Part shown: one piece after another, positions 17,968-25,635 of the stretch
How the letters are laid out: each line of letters opens with the position of its first letter
Numbering within the stretch: the first letter of the stretch is position 1
NCBI RefSeq assembly: GCF_029211265.1
Contig: NZ_JARGEL010000017.1
Coordinates: forward strand, 1 to 64,000
DNA: 64,000 bases
Reading direction: 5' to 3'
Source: Extensimonas soli
Lineage (GTDB): Bacteria > Pseudomonadota > Gammaproteobacteria > Burkholderiales > Burkholderiaceae_C
Position numbers and translations under genes: made by a program
The notes under the pieces: model-generated
What the model saw: only the letters and a program-made list of their open reading frames with translations
The model's database searches: none
Told to the model about the DNA's origin: nothing

Positions 17968-19245
17968 CTAAACCGCAGTTGCGGTTGTAGTGTGGGTTTC
18001 GCGGGTCGCAGACCTGGGCTTGCGCCGTCGATGGGGCGAAGCCTTCGGTCTAGCCGCCACGCCAGTCCCTGGCGTGTGCGCATCGATGAGCACCACCGAT
18101 GCGCTGTTTTGATCGCGTTGCATCGTGTGGCCGCAATGCGGACACACATGCACACGCTGCGCCAGTGTCTTGGGAACAATCTCCCAGCAACGGGCGCAGC
18201 GCTGCGATGGTTTGAGCTGGCGCGTATTTGCCAGGTGCAATCTCGTACCAGCCTCTACCGCTTTGTACGAAATCACCTGGTGCGCCAGGCCGAAGGCAGC
18301 CGAGAGGATCTCCCGGTTGAGCCCAGCCTTTTGCCGCACGCACCGACCCGGTGTTTCCACCGTGCCTTTGGCGCTGCGACTCATGTTTTTGGGCGTGAGT
18401 TCTTCTGTGGCGATGACCGCACAGGTTCGAACCAGCTTTGTCGTTTCCTTGTGAATGAAATCCCGGCGCAGGTTGGCGATGCGTTCATGCAGGCGCGCCA
18501 CACGTTTTGACAGGCGCTTATAGCGCAGCGAGCCTTTACGCTTTCTCGCCCGCTGGCGCTGTAGCTCTGCCAGTTTGGGAAGCTCTGTCCTTACCCAGCG
18601 CGGATTCTCAATCGTCTCACCATTGTCGAATGTTGCCCAGTCGGTGACTCCGAAATCGATCCCGCGATGCCGATCGTCGGCGCGCTCACGGGCGCAGGCA
18701 GCCTCTGGCACCCGCAGGGTGACGGAGGCGAACCATGAGCCATTGCGGCGCATGATCGTGAGGTCGTTGGGCCTGGCTGTGTCGCCAAATCGATGGCGGC
18801 CGCGAGCGCGAAGCGTGAGCGCCTGGAACCCTGAGCCTATACGCAGTGTCGCGCCTCTCTTGCCGTTCTGCATGAGTTTCCAGCCTGCCGGATCTGGATA
18901 GCAGAATCCAGAGAAGCGTTTGCTGGACTTGAAGCGCGGAAAGCCTGGGGTTTGCCCCGCTTTGACGCGCCGAAAGAATGCCTGGAACGCCAAATCGAGG
19001 CGCCGCAATGTTTGCTGCAATGCGTGGCTGCCGAGTTCGAGGAATTCGGGCCGCGCCATCTTGATTTCTGGCAATACGTTTTGCTGCTCGTAATAGCTGA
19101 TCGATTTGCCCGCTTTGCGATAAGCCTCGATGCGTTCCTGCAGGGCCGCGTTATACAGCTCGCAATGCAAGCGCACCCAGGCTTCCAGCCGCTTTTCTTG
19201 TTCGGCATTGGGGTACAGCTTGAAGGTGACTTTGCGGCGCTGCAT
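17968..19245 (-). CDS. tnpB: TnpB RNA-guided nuclease-like protein
   Basis: This 425-residue protein has the OrfB helix-turn-helix/WED start (VTFKLYPNAEQEKRLEAWV) and a split RuvC nuclease: Asp in GIDFGVTDWATFDNG (about 213), Glu in IATEELTPKNMSR (about 285), and Asp in MQRDQNSASVVL. A four-Cys zinc ribbon CARC...CPHC lies between the last two. TnpB proteins use an RNA from the element's right end to cut DNA and keep the element in the population. All catalytic residues are present. The extended basic tail (KASPHRRRKPRSATRE) overlaps the presumed omega-RNA region. Confidence 0.9.
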   Translation of the reverse strand: MQRRKVTFKLYPNAEQEKRLEAWVRLHCELYNAALQERIEAYRKAGKSISYYEQQNVLPEIKMARPEFLELGSHALQQTLRRLDLAFQAFFRRVKAGQTPGFPRFKSSKRFSGFCYPDPAGWKLMQNGKRGATLRIGSGFQALTLRARGRHRFGDTARPNDLTIMRRNGSWFASVTLRVPEAACARERADDRHRGIDFGVTDWATFDNGETIENPRWVRTELPKLAELQRQRARKRKGSLRYKRLSKRVARLHERIANLRRDFIHKETTKLVRTCAVIATEELTPKNMSRSAKGTVETPGRCVRQKAGLNREILSAAFGLAHQVISYKAVEAGTRLHLANTRQLKPSQRCARCWEIVPKTLAQRVHVCPHCGHTMQRDQNSASVVLIDAHTPGTGVAARPKASPHRRRKPRSATRETHTTTATAV

Positions 19246-19281
19246 GTCGCTATACTATCAGAAAAAAATTAAGGCGCAACC

Positions 19282-19734
19282 GTGGAAAGTACCAACCGAT
19301 CTAGCTCACATGCCGTTTACAACATTAAGCTACATGTTGTCTTTGTGACGAAATACCGCCGCAGGACGCTGACGCCAGAAGTTCTTGCCTACCTCAAAGA
19401 GGCGTTCGCCAATATCCTTGCGGCTTGGCGCTGCAGGCTACTGGAGTTCGGCGGCGAAGCCGACCACGTGCATCTTCTGATCGACATCCATCCTGCTCTG
19501 GATATTTCTGTGTTGATCAACAACCTGAAGACCGCAAGCGCCAGGCGCGCGCGCAACCGCTTCGCGGAACATCTGGCGGATTTCTACTGGAAGCCGCTTT
19601 TCTGGCATCGCGCCTATTTCGTGGGTAGCGTAGGTGAAGCATCGCTGGAAACGGTGCGCGCCTATGTGAACGCACAAGGTACAGTGGAGCATGCGCGCAA
19701 GTCGGGGGCCAAAAAACAAAAGCCGCCCGCTTGA
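19282..19734 (+). CDS. tnpA: IS200-type Y1 HUH transposase TnpA
   Basis: This 150-residue single-strand transposase begins at GTG 19282. It has the core VVFVTKYRRRTL, the HUH motif in EADHVHLLIDI (about residues 60-70), and the catalytic Tyr in VRAYVNAQGTVEH near the C-terminus. It acts as a dimer on the hairpin ends of the element. The reading frame is intact. Confidence 0.9.
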   Translation: MESTNRSSSHAVYNIKLHVVFVTKYRRRTLTPEVLAYLKEAFANILAAWRCRLLEFGGEADHVHLLIDIHPALDISVLINNLKTASARRARNRFAEHLADFYWKPLFWHRAYFVGSVGEASLETVRAYVNAQGTVEHARKSGAKKQKPPA

Positions 19735-19769
19735 CCCCCTCCGGCCAGGATGGCTTCGCCTTCTGACGC

Positions 19770-19901
19770 TCAGCGTCTGTCCTGGCTAGGAAGCGGAATG
19801 CGCGGGCATTGGTTCAAGGGCTGGCCTTTCTCCGGGGCAAAGGTTTTTTCCTGGTCATGTTGGGCGGCGACTTTCTCGGCCCATTTCCAATGGCTGCTCA
19901 T
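19770..19901 (-). pseudogene. Small coupled gene truncated by the IS605-type element
   Basis: A frame starting at ATG 19901 overlaps the stop of the upstream gene in ATGA. It encodes SSHWKWAEKVAAQHDQEKTF and continues to a stop at 19770. The last residues (about PSQDRR) are read from the IS end hairpin, so the original C-terminus is lost. Function unknown. Confidence 0.5.
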
Positions 19902-20764
19902 TGAACCTCCGGCTTCCAGTCGGCCAGCATCTTGTCCAGCCTCGGTAAATCGTGCTCTATGGCTGCAATCTCCGACCTCAGCTCGGCCACATGGCGGGCA
20001 AAGAGTTGCGGCCACAAGGGATCGTCCCGCATGACCTTCACGGCAGCGCCGTTGCGTCCCCGCCGACTCATCAAATACTCGGGGTGCGTCGCCCGCTTGT
20101 CATATGCCTGCTTGCGCGCCCCCAGGCGTTCGCGCAGCGCGGCGATCAGCCACTCCAAGCCCTCACTGGATACCTCCAGCGGCTTGAAGCGAATCCCCTG
20201 GCAGCTTGCAGTCTGCCAGCCCATCTCAGGGCGCGTGTAGCCGTGGTGGGCCATCGTCCCGCCAACCACGGCGATAGCCCGGAGGCACACCGGGCACGTC
20301 TTGACCACCTTGTTCGGATTCACCGGCTTCGACGGGCCTGCGCTCGGCGCACGGCCCTTGACCACCTTGTCCTTGAGGGATGCCACGGCCTCGGCCAGCG
20401 GCAGCGCCTCGGCGCAGACGGCCCGCATCGCTTCAATGACGGGCCCTGGGGCCTTGCTTCTGGCTACCTTCTTGGCCGTGGAGATCAAATCATGCAGGCT
20501 CAGGATCGTGATGCTGTCGTACAGCTCATTCACGTCGAGCGGCAACTTTTCCCATCCACCGCCGTGGAAAAAGGGACTTGCAACATGGTTGTTCCAGGCA
20601 TCCGCAGCAGCCTGTCCCACCTCGTATTTCACATCCTGATAGTCCACGTTGCGGATAGACCCCGCTTCGATCCCGGCAAGCACCTGCTCAACGGCGGAAT
20701 CGAAGCGCGAAGGGCTCCGCGCGGCAGCGCGCAGGATAGGGAATTTTTCAAGGGCCAGGATCAT
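19898..20764 (-). CDS. Unknown protein with central zinc-binding cluster
   Basis: The product is about 288 residues from ATG 20764. A -10-like TATAAT on the minus strand (around 20798-20803) argues against the longer frame. A central cluster CPVCLRAIAV...HHGY...CQG (about residues 155-190) looks like a metal site. The C-terminus is a charged helix. It probably heads an operon whose next gene was cut by the IS605-type element. I do not recognise the family. Confidence 0.6.
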   Translation of the reverse strand: MILALEKFPILRAAARSPSRFDSAVEQVLAGIEAGSIRNVDYQDVKYEVGQAAADAWNNHVASPFFHGGGWEKLPLDVNELYDSITILSLHDLISTAKKVARSKAPGPVIEAMRAVCAEALPLAEAVASLKDKVVKGRAPSAGPSKPVNPNKVVKTCPVCLRAIAVVGGTMAHHGYTRPEMGWQTASCQGIRFKPLEVSSEGLEWLIAALRERLGARKQAYDKRATHPEYLMSRRGRNGAAVKVMRDDPLWPQLFARHVAELRSEIAAIEHDLPRLDKMLADWKPEVQ

Positions 20765-20880
20765 TGATGTCACCGTGTCGGTTGATGTTGATGGCTCTAT
20801 TATAAGGGCATTTGTGCCCCTGTGCAAATATTTAGAGGAATTCTATTGGTCGCCTGCTGTCCGTCTCCATGCCGGTGCCG

Positions 20881-21606
20881 CTACAGCTTGAGCGATCCAA
20901 TGATCTGCTCATAGCGAGCAATCAGCACCCGCAGATAATCACGTGACCTCTGGGGTGTAATTTTTCCATAGAAACCAATGGCGTAGCCGTCATTTATTTC
21001 AATGAGAGCGGATTTACCGTTTTCCAGGACGCCAACATCCATGACGTATCCTGCCGGTGCATCGCCGCTTGACTCGTATGCGCCAAGCATTTCTTGTATT
21101 ACGCGCTCGCTTGGCTCTGGCGCATCATCCGGCCCGTCAGGATCATAGCGCTCTCGCCAAAGAAGACGACCGTTGGCGACGTAGCAGCGCCATTCACATA
21201 GCCAGCGAACGAATGGGGATGCGTAAACCAATGTTTGCGGATTGATCCCACAAAGGTTGGGGCGATTCGCAGCGCCTGGCTCAAATGATTTTTCGTGTCC
21301 GCGGGTTTTTATCCAGGCTTCGCCACCGATCTCATTTATTAGGATGGATGATCGAATTTCGCGCAAAAGGAATCGTTTGAGCGGCGCCGGATAGTCTATA
21401 ACTGGAGGCGCTTTGACGAGCCTCTTGCGAAGTCCGCTTAGCACAAACTCAACAGAACCAACTGGCAATTCTGATATATCGCAACCAGGATCGTCTGAAT
21501 TTACAACTCGGATGCCGGCGCGATCAAGTGTGATAGCCGTCCTTATCGCAATCGCCTCTGGGCTGCGCGCGTATTGCGATTGAATTATAATCTGCGTTAT
21601 CGACAT
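20881..21606 (-). CDS. ATP-grasp-like protein (DUF4343 type)
   Basis: The product is about 241 residues from ATG 21606; ATG 21624 is also possible. The C-terminal part (RWLCEWRCYVANGRLL, then AGYVMDVGVLENGKSALIEI and NDGYAIGFYG) matches ATP-grasp ligase-like proteins, where the Glu and Asn of EIND bind Mg-ATP. The substrate is unknown. It follows the DNA methylase gene on the same strand, and similar proteins occur in phage genomes. Confidence 0.65.
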   Translation of the reverse strand: MSITQIIIQSQYARSPEAIAIRTAITLDRAGIRVVNSDDPGCDISELPVGSVEFVLSGLRKRLVKAPPVIDYPAPLKRFLLREIRSSILINEIGGEAWIKTRGHEKSFEPGAANRPNLCGINPQTLVYASPFVRWLCEWRCYVANGRLLWRERYDPDGPDDAPEPSERVIQEMLGAYESSGDAPAGYVMDVGVLENGKSALIEINDGYAIGFYGKITPQRSRDYLRVLIARYEQIIGSLKL

Positions 21607-21658
21607 AATATTGACATTCTCCATCGCCCTGAACGACGGAGTTTGACGCGCACCGGGG

Positions 21659-22501
21659 TCAATCAAAAAGCCCGCCACTCGGGAAATTGGGCGACATCCA
21701 AAGCGTCTCTACGCGCTCCTCTGCTCCATCCGCGAAGGACTTGCGCTCAACCTTGTGCCAGTCCCCTAGAATTTCTCTGTATAGCTCACAGTCATACCCG
21801 CTGAGTATGACCATTCCTTTTAATTTTCTTGCGAACCTGATGAGATCGATGTGATCTGCATCGTCCATTTCGTGGCGGTACTTGCTTGTATCAGCCCTGG
21901 TTGAGAACACGTAAGGCGGATCGAGGTAGTGTAGCGCATCGTCACTGTCGTAAGCGGACATCACATCTAATGCACTCCTGTTTTCTATAGCAACACCTCG
22001 CAGCCTGGAAATAATGATATTAAGGGCAGATGGAAAATTAGCCCATTCTTGCATTGTTGTAGTCTGTCGAGTCTTGCTGCCGACATAAACCCTGAATGAG
22101 CTTTTCCCTCGCATTGTGGCAGAAGCCGGGTCGCGCCCCATATAGGCACGAATTACCGTCCTGCGCGCTTTTTCAAGAGGATCTTCGGACTGCTCCCATG
22201 CCAGGTCAAATTCCTCTCGCGCGAACGGCGTCAATTCGAGACTTCGGATCAGGTCTTCCCCTTGATCCCTTGCGACCCGAAAAAGATTGACGATATCTCC
22301 GTCCGCATCGTTATATATTTCGGCGTGGCTCCTGGGCTTGCTCAATAGCACCGACCCAGCGCCACCGAACGGCTCGACATAAATCTTGTGGCGCGGAAAG
22401 TGAAAAATTATCCATGGCGCAAGTTTCCACTTCCCTCCATAGTACCGTATGATTGGGCGGGTTGGGACTTGTGCGATTTGAACCATGGGTTGTCGCGCCA
22501 T
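21659..22501 (-). CDS. Dam-type N6-adenine DNA methyltransferase (D12 class)
   Basis: This 280-residue alpha-class methyltransferase has IRYYGGKWKLAPWI and the SAM motif VEPFGGAGSVLLSK near the N-terminus and the catalytic DPPY in LHYLDPPYVFSTRA (about residue 195). No cognate nuclease is adjacent, so it is probably an orphan protective or regulatory methylase, as is common on phages and plasmids. It begins directly after the stop of the DUF2786 gene. The target sequence cannot be deduced. Confidence 0.9.
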   Translation of the reverse strand: MARQPMVQIAQVPTRPIIRYYGGKWKLAPWIIFHFPRHKIYVEPFGGAGSVLLSKPRSHAEIYNDADGDIVNLFRVARDQGEDLIRSLELTPFAREEFDLAWEQSEDPLEKARRTVIRAYMGRDPASATMRGKSSFRVYVGSKTRQTTTMQEWANFPSALNIIISRLRGVAIENRSALDVMSAYDSDDALHYLDPPYVFSTRADTSKYRHEMDDADHIDLIRFARKLKGMVILSGYDCELYREILGDWHKVERKSFADGAEERVETLWMSPNFPSGGLFD

Positions 22502-23242
22502 TTAGTTTTCTATAGCCAGTTGCTCACCCTGCGCTGTTTCTACAGGCCGGTACAGGCGCTCATCCTTCGCGGCCATTGCGCCCGCAGTGAGCGCCATCGA
22601 GAAATATCGGTCGTTATCAGGCCTGGACTCTCTGGTCTTACCTTCCTTGCCTCCGGTATTTTCATGAATGTGCCGCGCGATCGCCTGCTGCACATCCATT
22701 GAAACCGCAAAATCTGAGACGAGCTTGTTGATTTCGGATGCCCATCCGGTTGCAAATGCGTCGCCCATCTGCGTGATCTTCTTCTTCACACCTACAGTGC
22801 CCACCGACAGTCCGCCAAAGTTCTCGCTGATCCATTTTTGGCGAGCCCGCTTGCATCTGCGAATGAGCACCGTCGCCGTGTAGGATGCGACCTCAGCATG
22901 GTGGGAGAGCCCGACAAAAATGTAAGCGCCATGCGTCTTTACGCTGCCAGATCGCATCCTTTTGAAGGATCGCTCGAACATGAGCTGGCAACCGAAGGCG
23001 CGGCCGACAAGGGATGCGATCAGCACTTCCCATGCTGCTGGCTTTTCCCTGGACAGGGTGTGGCTTGCGGCGCGGGATTCTCCGACCTCGGACATCGCAA
23101 CCTCGTGCGCAGAGACGCCGTATTTCTCCATGAGCGCGCGCGCCTGACGCAACGCTGTTGCGGCCTCGTTGGGGTTGCTGGATGCCGAAAGCGCAAGACA
23201 CTTTTTGATCTTGCCGAGGATTTTGGGGTCGATTTGGGTCAT
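22502..23242 (-). CDS. DUF2786-family protein
   Basis: This 246-residue protein starts with the DUF2786 pattern KIKKCLALSASSNPNEAATA followed by LRQARALMEKYGVS (about residues 10-44). A second domain follows (LVGRAFGCQLMF, GLSHHAEVASYTATVLIRRC). Such proteins are widespread in phages and plasmids and have no known function. Its start overlaps the upstream gene stop in ATGA, and the methylase gene follows immediately. Confidence 0.8.
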   Translation of the reverse strand: MTQIDPKILGKIKKCLALSASSNPNEAATALRQARALMEKYGVSAHEVAMSEVGESRAASHTLSREKPAAWEVLIASLVGRAFGCQLMFERSFKRMRSGSVKTHGAYIFVGLSHHAEVASYTATVLIRRCKRARQKWISENFGGLSVGTVGVKKKITQMGDAFATGWASEINKLVSDFAVSMDVQQAIARHIHENTGGKEGKTRESRPDNDRYFSMALTAGAMAAKDERLYRPVETAQGEQLAIEN

Positions 23243-23595
23243 TTTGAAACCCGTCCGCCTGCTGCTTTGATGGCCGCCTTGACTGCATCAAGCACGGATT
23301 GATCGCATTCGACCAGGAACGAAGCCGTGTTTTGCTTTTTCTTCCAGCGCTTGAAATAGGTTTCTAACGAGGGTTCATTCCCGTTCCACATCGGCCCATA
23401 GACGGTTCCGCCTTCGATGATCACCTCGGCATCGTCTGGAATAGGATCTTTATCAGGATCCAGACCATATTCGTAAACAACCCCGGCTACGATGATGACC
23501 CCTTCATCGTGAAAAGTGTCACCGTTGTCGTTCGGCCAAAAAGACTCGTCGTTGTAGAAACGCTTGAATTCTGCGCCAGTTGTTTTGGTAGGCAT
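23239..23595 (-). CDS. Unknown acidic protein
   Basis: This 118-residue acidic protein contains FYNDESFWPNDNGDTFHDEG and ends with a helix SVLDAVKAAIKAAGGRVSK. AAGGAAG precedes the ATG. It overlaps the DUF2786 gene by 4 bp, so it belongs to that operon. I do not recognise it. Confidence 0.65.
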   Translation of the reverse strand: MPTKTTGAEFKRFYNDESFWPNDNGDTFHDEGVIIVAGVVYEYGLDPDKDPIPDDAEVIIEGGTVYGPMWNGNEPSLETYFKRWKKKQNTASFLVECDQSVLDAVKAAIKAAGGRVSK

Positions 23596-23637
23596 GGTTC
23601 TTCCTTTTTTCGTGATGAGTAATTGAGACTGGGCGAA

Positions 23638-23856
23638 TTAACAGACGGGCACCAGTTCCGCGACAGTTTTCGGGCTTGCTTCTCCGATAAGTTTGGAGAG
23701 CTGCTCACGCAACAGAGGGTCGTTGAGCCCATTTTCCGCGTGATCCAGTGCGTTTTGCAGCCACCAGCCGCGCTTGCACCCTGAGAGGGTTTCGATGGCC
23801 TTGATGGTGGCCTTGTAGAGGCCGAAACTGGTTTTGTAGTTAGTTGGTGCGCGCAT
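23638..23856 (-). CDS. Unknown small helical protein
   Basis: This 72-residue protein (RAPTNYKTSFGLYKATIKAI start) has AAGGAG before the ATG. It lies 3 bp after the transglutaminase-like gene on the same strand. No motif recognised. Confidence 0.6.
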   Translation of the reverse strand: MRAPTNYKTSFGLYKATIKAIETLSGCKRGWWLQNALDHAENGLNDPLLREQLSKLIGEASPKTVAELVPVC

Positions 23857-23859
23857 TTT

Positions 23860-24495
23860 TTACTCCTTGGGAAAACTTCTTTGGGGAATGTCGTTCGGCC
23901 CCATGACCATCAGATCGGGATTGCGCAGGATGAGCCTCGCGTGAGCAACATCCTCCGGGTCGAGAATTGATGTCTCGGCAAGAATCTTCTCGATGCGCCG
24001 ATCGCGCTCGTAATAGAACATGCCTGCGCTCCCCTGCTGGACTGCCGCGTAGCTCTTCACGTCGGCAAAATTCGCGATCAACAGCGCTGGAGCCCAATCG
24101 AGCTGCGTATGCCCGCCATCCATTGCATCCAGTTCTGCGGCCTTGCGCGGGATCTGGTAAGTCGTGAGGTCGATGATCGTTGTCCCGCACACGAGCCAGG
24201 CATGGTATGCAAAGCCTTGCGCGCCAGGCGGCAGGTAGCCCTTGACTTTGCTGGTGTGCGCAATCACGGATCCGTCGCTTTCTCCGGTGCGCCAGGCCGC
24301 ATAGCCCGCCGCAACCTCTGCATCAATCGAAAAGTCCGCAAGAAGCTCCTTGCCGATGAGCGCATGCACATAGCAGTCGTACCCGATCTTTTCGCTCGCT
24401 GCGGTCGCGAGCCTTCTGATCGCATCACCCACGCGCTCGACGTCCGAAATGTCGATGGATTCCGATCGGAGTCTCTTTTGCTTTGCCTGTCCCAT
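23860..24495 (-). CDS. Transglutaminase/papain-fold-like protein (tentative)
   Basis: This 211-residue protein has a possible Cys-His-Asp triad in the usual order: Cys in GYDCYVHALIGKELL (about residue 40), His in FAYHAWLVCG (about 98) and Asp in TIIDLTTYQIP (about 109). This spacing resembles transglutaminase-like and related papain-fold proteins. The substrate is unknown. Its promoter carries the same palindrome-over-TATAAT operator as the gene at 16685. Confidence 0.5.
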   Translation of the reverse strand: MGQAKQKRLRSESIDISDVERVGDAIRRLATAASEKIGYDCYVHALIGKELLADFSIDAEVAAGYAAWRTGESDGSVIAHTSKVKGYLPPGAQGFAYHAWLVCGTTIIDLTTYQIPRKAAELDAMDGGHTQLDWAPALLIANFADVKSYAAVQQGSAGMFYYERDRRIEKILAETSILDPEDVAHARLILRNPDLMVMGPNDIPQRSFPKE

Positions 24496-24523
24496 GTTTG
24501 CACCTGCCGTTTGTTCGTCGTGG

Positions 24524-24539
24524 GTGTATTATACACAAA
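24524..24539 (-). promoter_or_regulatory. Second copy of the palindromic operator over a -10 box
   Basis: GTGTATTATACACAAA is identical over 16 nt to 17365-17380. On the minus strand it supplies TATAAT, with TTGCAG 18 bases upstream overlapping the GCATGC repeat at 24547-24557. It probably drives the gene ending at 23860. Confidence 0.7.
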
Positions 24540-24546
24540 GCCGCTT

Positions 24547-24616
24547 GCATGCTGCAACCTTGCTGCTTGCATGTCGCATGCTTGCCACAGCTATTCTGCT
24601 TTCATGCTGCAATATG
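24547..24616. repeat. GCATGC-type repeats shared with the parA upstream region
   Basis: GCATGCTGCAA (24547-24557), GCATGCTTGC (24576-24585) and CATGCTGCAATATG (24603-24616) match repeats upstream of parA; the last is a 14-nt identity with 15863-15876. They lie between two divergent promoters, one for the minus-strand gene at 24495 and one for the plus-strand tRNA. Confidence 0.75.
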
Positions 24617-24665
24617 TGCTACAATGCGTCCCTGGCGATGGCTCGCCGCCTTTGGCGAAAAACAT

Positions 24666-24740
24666 CTGCCCGTAGCACAAGGGATAGTGCATCCGCCTTC
24701 TAAGCGGAAGATGCAGGTTCGAGTCCTGACGGGCAGGCCA
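24666..24740 (+). tRNA. tRNA-Arg (anticodon UCU)
   Basis: The acceptor stem CTGCCCG/CGGGCAG is perfect, the anticodon stem TCCGC/GCGGA is perfect with loop CTTCTAA, and CCA is encoded at 24738-24740. The T stem has one mismatch (GCAGG/CCTGA). TACAAT upstream around 24620 may be the -10 box. It reads AGA, rare in GC-rich hosts. Confidence 0.88.
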
Positions 24741-24757
24741 ATTAAAAGAAAAATTTT

Positions 24758-25615
24758 ATGAAAAGAATCAGATTTCAAGTCTCCGATGCGTTCATCCAGC
24801 GATTCGAGAAAATCCTTGGAGAGTCTTCGTCGCGCGGGAAGCTCGTTCGTCTTCTGCTGCAGCACTGGGACGGGTGCATCCGGCCTATCCCCGGAGAGTG
24901 GCGTGGCACGCACGATCTTCGAGTGACTGCAGACGAGCGGCTTGAGCAAATCATCGAGTCGGTAAAACTCAAAGGCGTTGCCGATCGCCATGAGTTTCTG
25001 TATCAAGCCTTCGCGCATTTTGTCGCGGAGCCTTCCATGGTCGAGGAAGGCGGATCAGGCGCAAAAAACACAAGGAAGAAGACGCAAGGTCATCGCGCCA
25101 CGAAGAAAAAGGACGCGGGCGCGACTGCGAAAACCGAAGCCGCCCCACCCTCTTTGCGCCCTGCAGAGAAAAAGGATCCTGGGCGCACAGCAAAGCCATC
25201 GGCAATACCGGACACATCAAGCCAGGATGCCGCCGTCGATGCGGGCGACTTGCCGCCCAAGAGGATGGCTATCCTGGAAAGAAACCTGCTTGCCATGCAA
25301 AAAGACTGCATGGATCGAATCTTCGAACTCAGTCACGGTGAGCGCGAGTCGCACGAAAAGTCCATGGACGGCGACGATGCAGACCTTGCCGCACTCAACA
25401 TCGAGCGCACAGAGCGGCAAAACGAGATTTTCCGCCTGCAAAAGCAATTGCGAGAGATCGACCACGCACTCAACAAGATGAAGAACGGCGTCTATGGTCA
25501 TTGCGAGGAAACCGGGGAGCCCATCAGCTTCGAACGCCTGCTGGCGAACCCAACAGCGCGCCTGAGTCTTGAGGCGCAGCAGCACAAAGAAAAGTCGCTG
25601 CGGATGGCGGTTTGA
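24758..25615 (+). CDS. DksA/TraR-like protein fused to an N-terminal ribbon-helix-helix-like domain
   Basis: This 285-residue protein has three parts. Residues 1-40 (KRIRFQVSDAFIQRFEKILG) look like a ribbon-helix-helix start. Residues about 95-165 are a lysine/alanine/proline-rich linker. Residues about 170-285 are DksA-like: a coiled coil whose tip reads DGDDADLAAL, fitting the DxxDxA tip, then YGHCEETGEPISFERLLANP. At the zinc-finger positions it has C-T-S-A in place of four Cys, as in DksA2-type proteins that work without zinc. DksA proteins enter the RNA polymerase secondary channel and act with ppGpp. It starts 17 bp after the tRNA. Confidence 0.75.
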   Translation: MKRIRFQVSDAFIQRFEKILGESSSRGKLVRLLLQHWDGCIRPIPGEWRGTHDLRVTADERLEQIIESVKLKGVADRHEFLYQAFAHFVAEPSMVEEGGSGAKNTRKKTQGHRATKKKDAGATAKTEAAPPSLRPAEKKDPGRTAKPSAIPDTSSQDAAVDAGDLPPKRMAILERNLLAMQKDCMDRIFELSHGERESHEKSMDGDDADLAALNIERTERQNEIFRLQKQLREIDHALNKMKNGVYGHCEETGEPISFERLLANPTARLSLEAQQHKEKSLRMAV

Positions 25616-25635
25616 ATCTGTAGGATGGGAATATT

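Larger units (their letters stand above)
17960..19790. mobile_element. IS200/IS605-type element with divergent tnpA and tnpB
   Basis: The element holds tnpB (minus) and tnpA (plus) transcribed divergently from a 36-bp gap. The tnpA-side end has a stem-loop around 19750-19787 (GCCAGGA/TCCTGGC enclosing GACGCTCAGCGTC). The tnpB-side end has the hairpin AACCGCA/TGCGGTT near the tnpB stop. Boundaries are approximate because these elements make no target duplication or inverted repeats. It truncates a small gene at 19770-19901. Confidence 0.85.
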
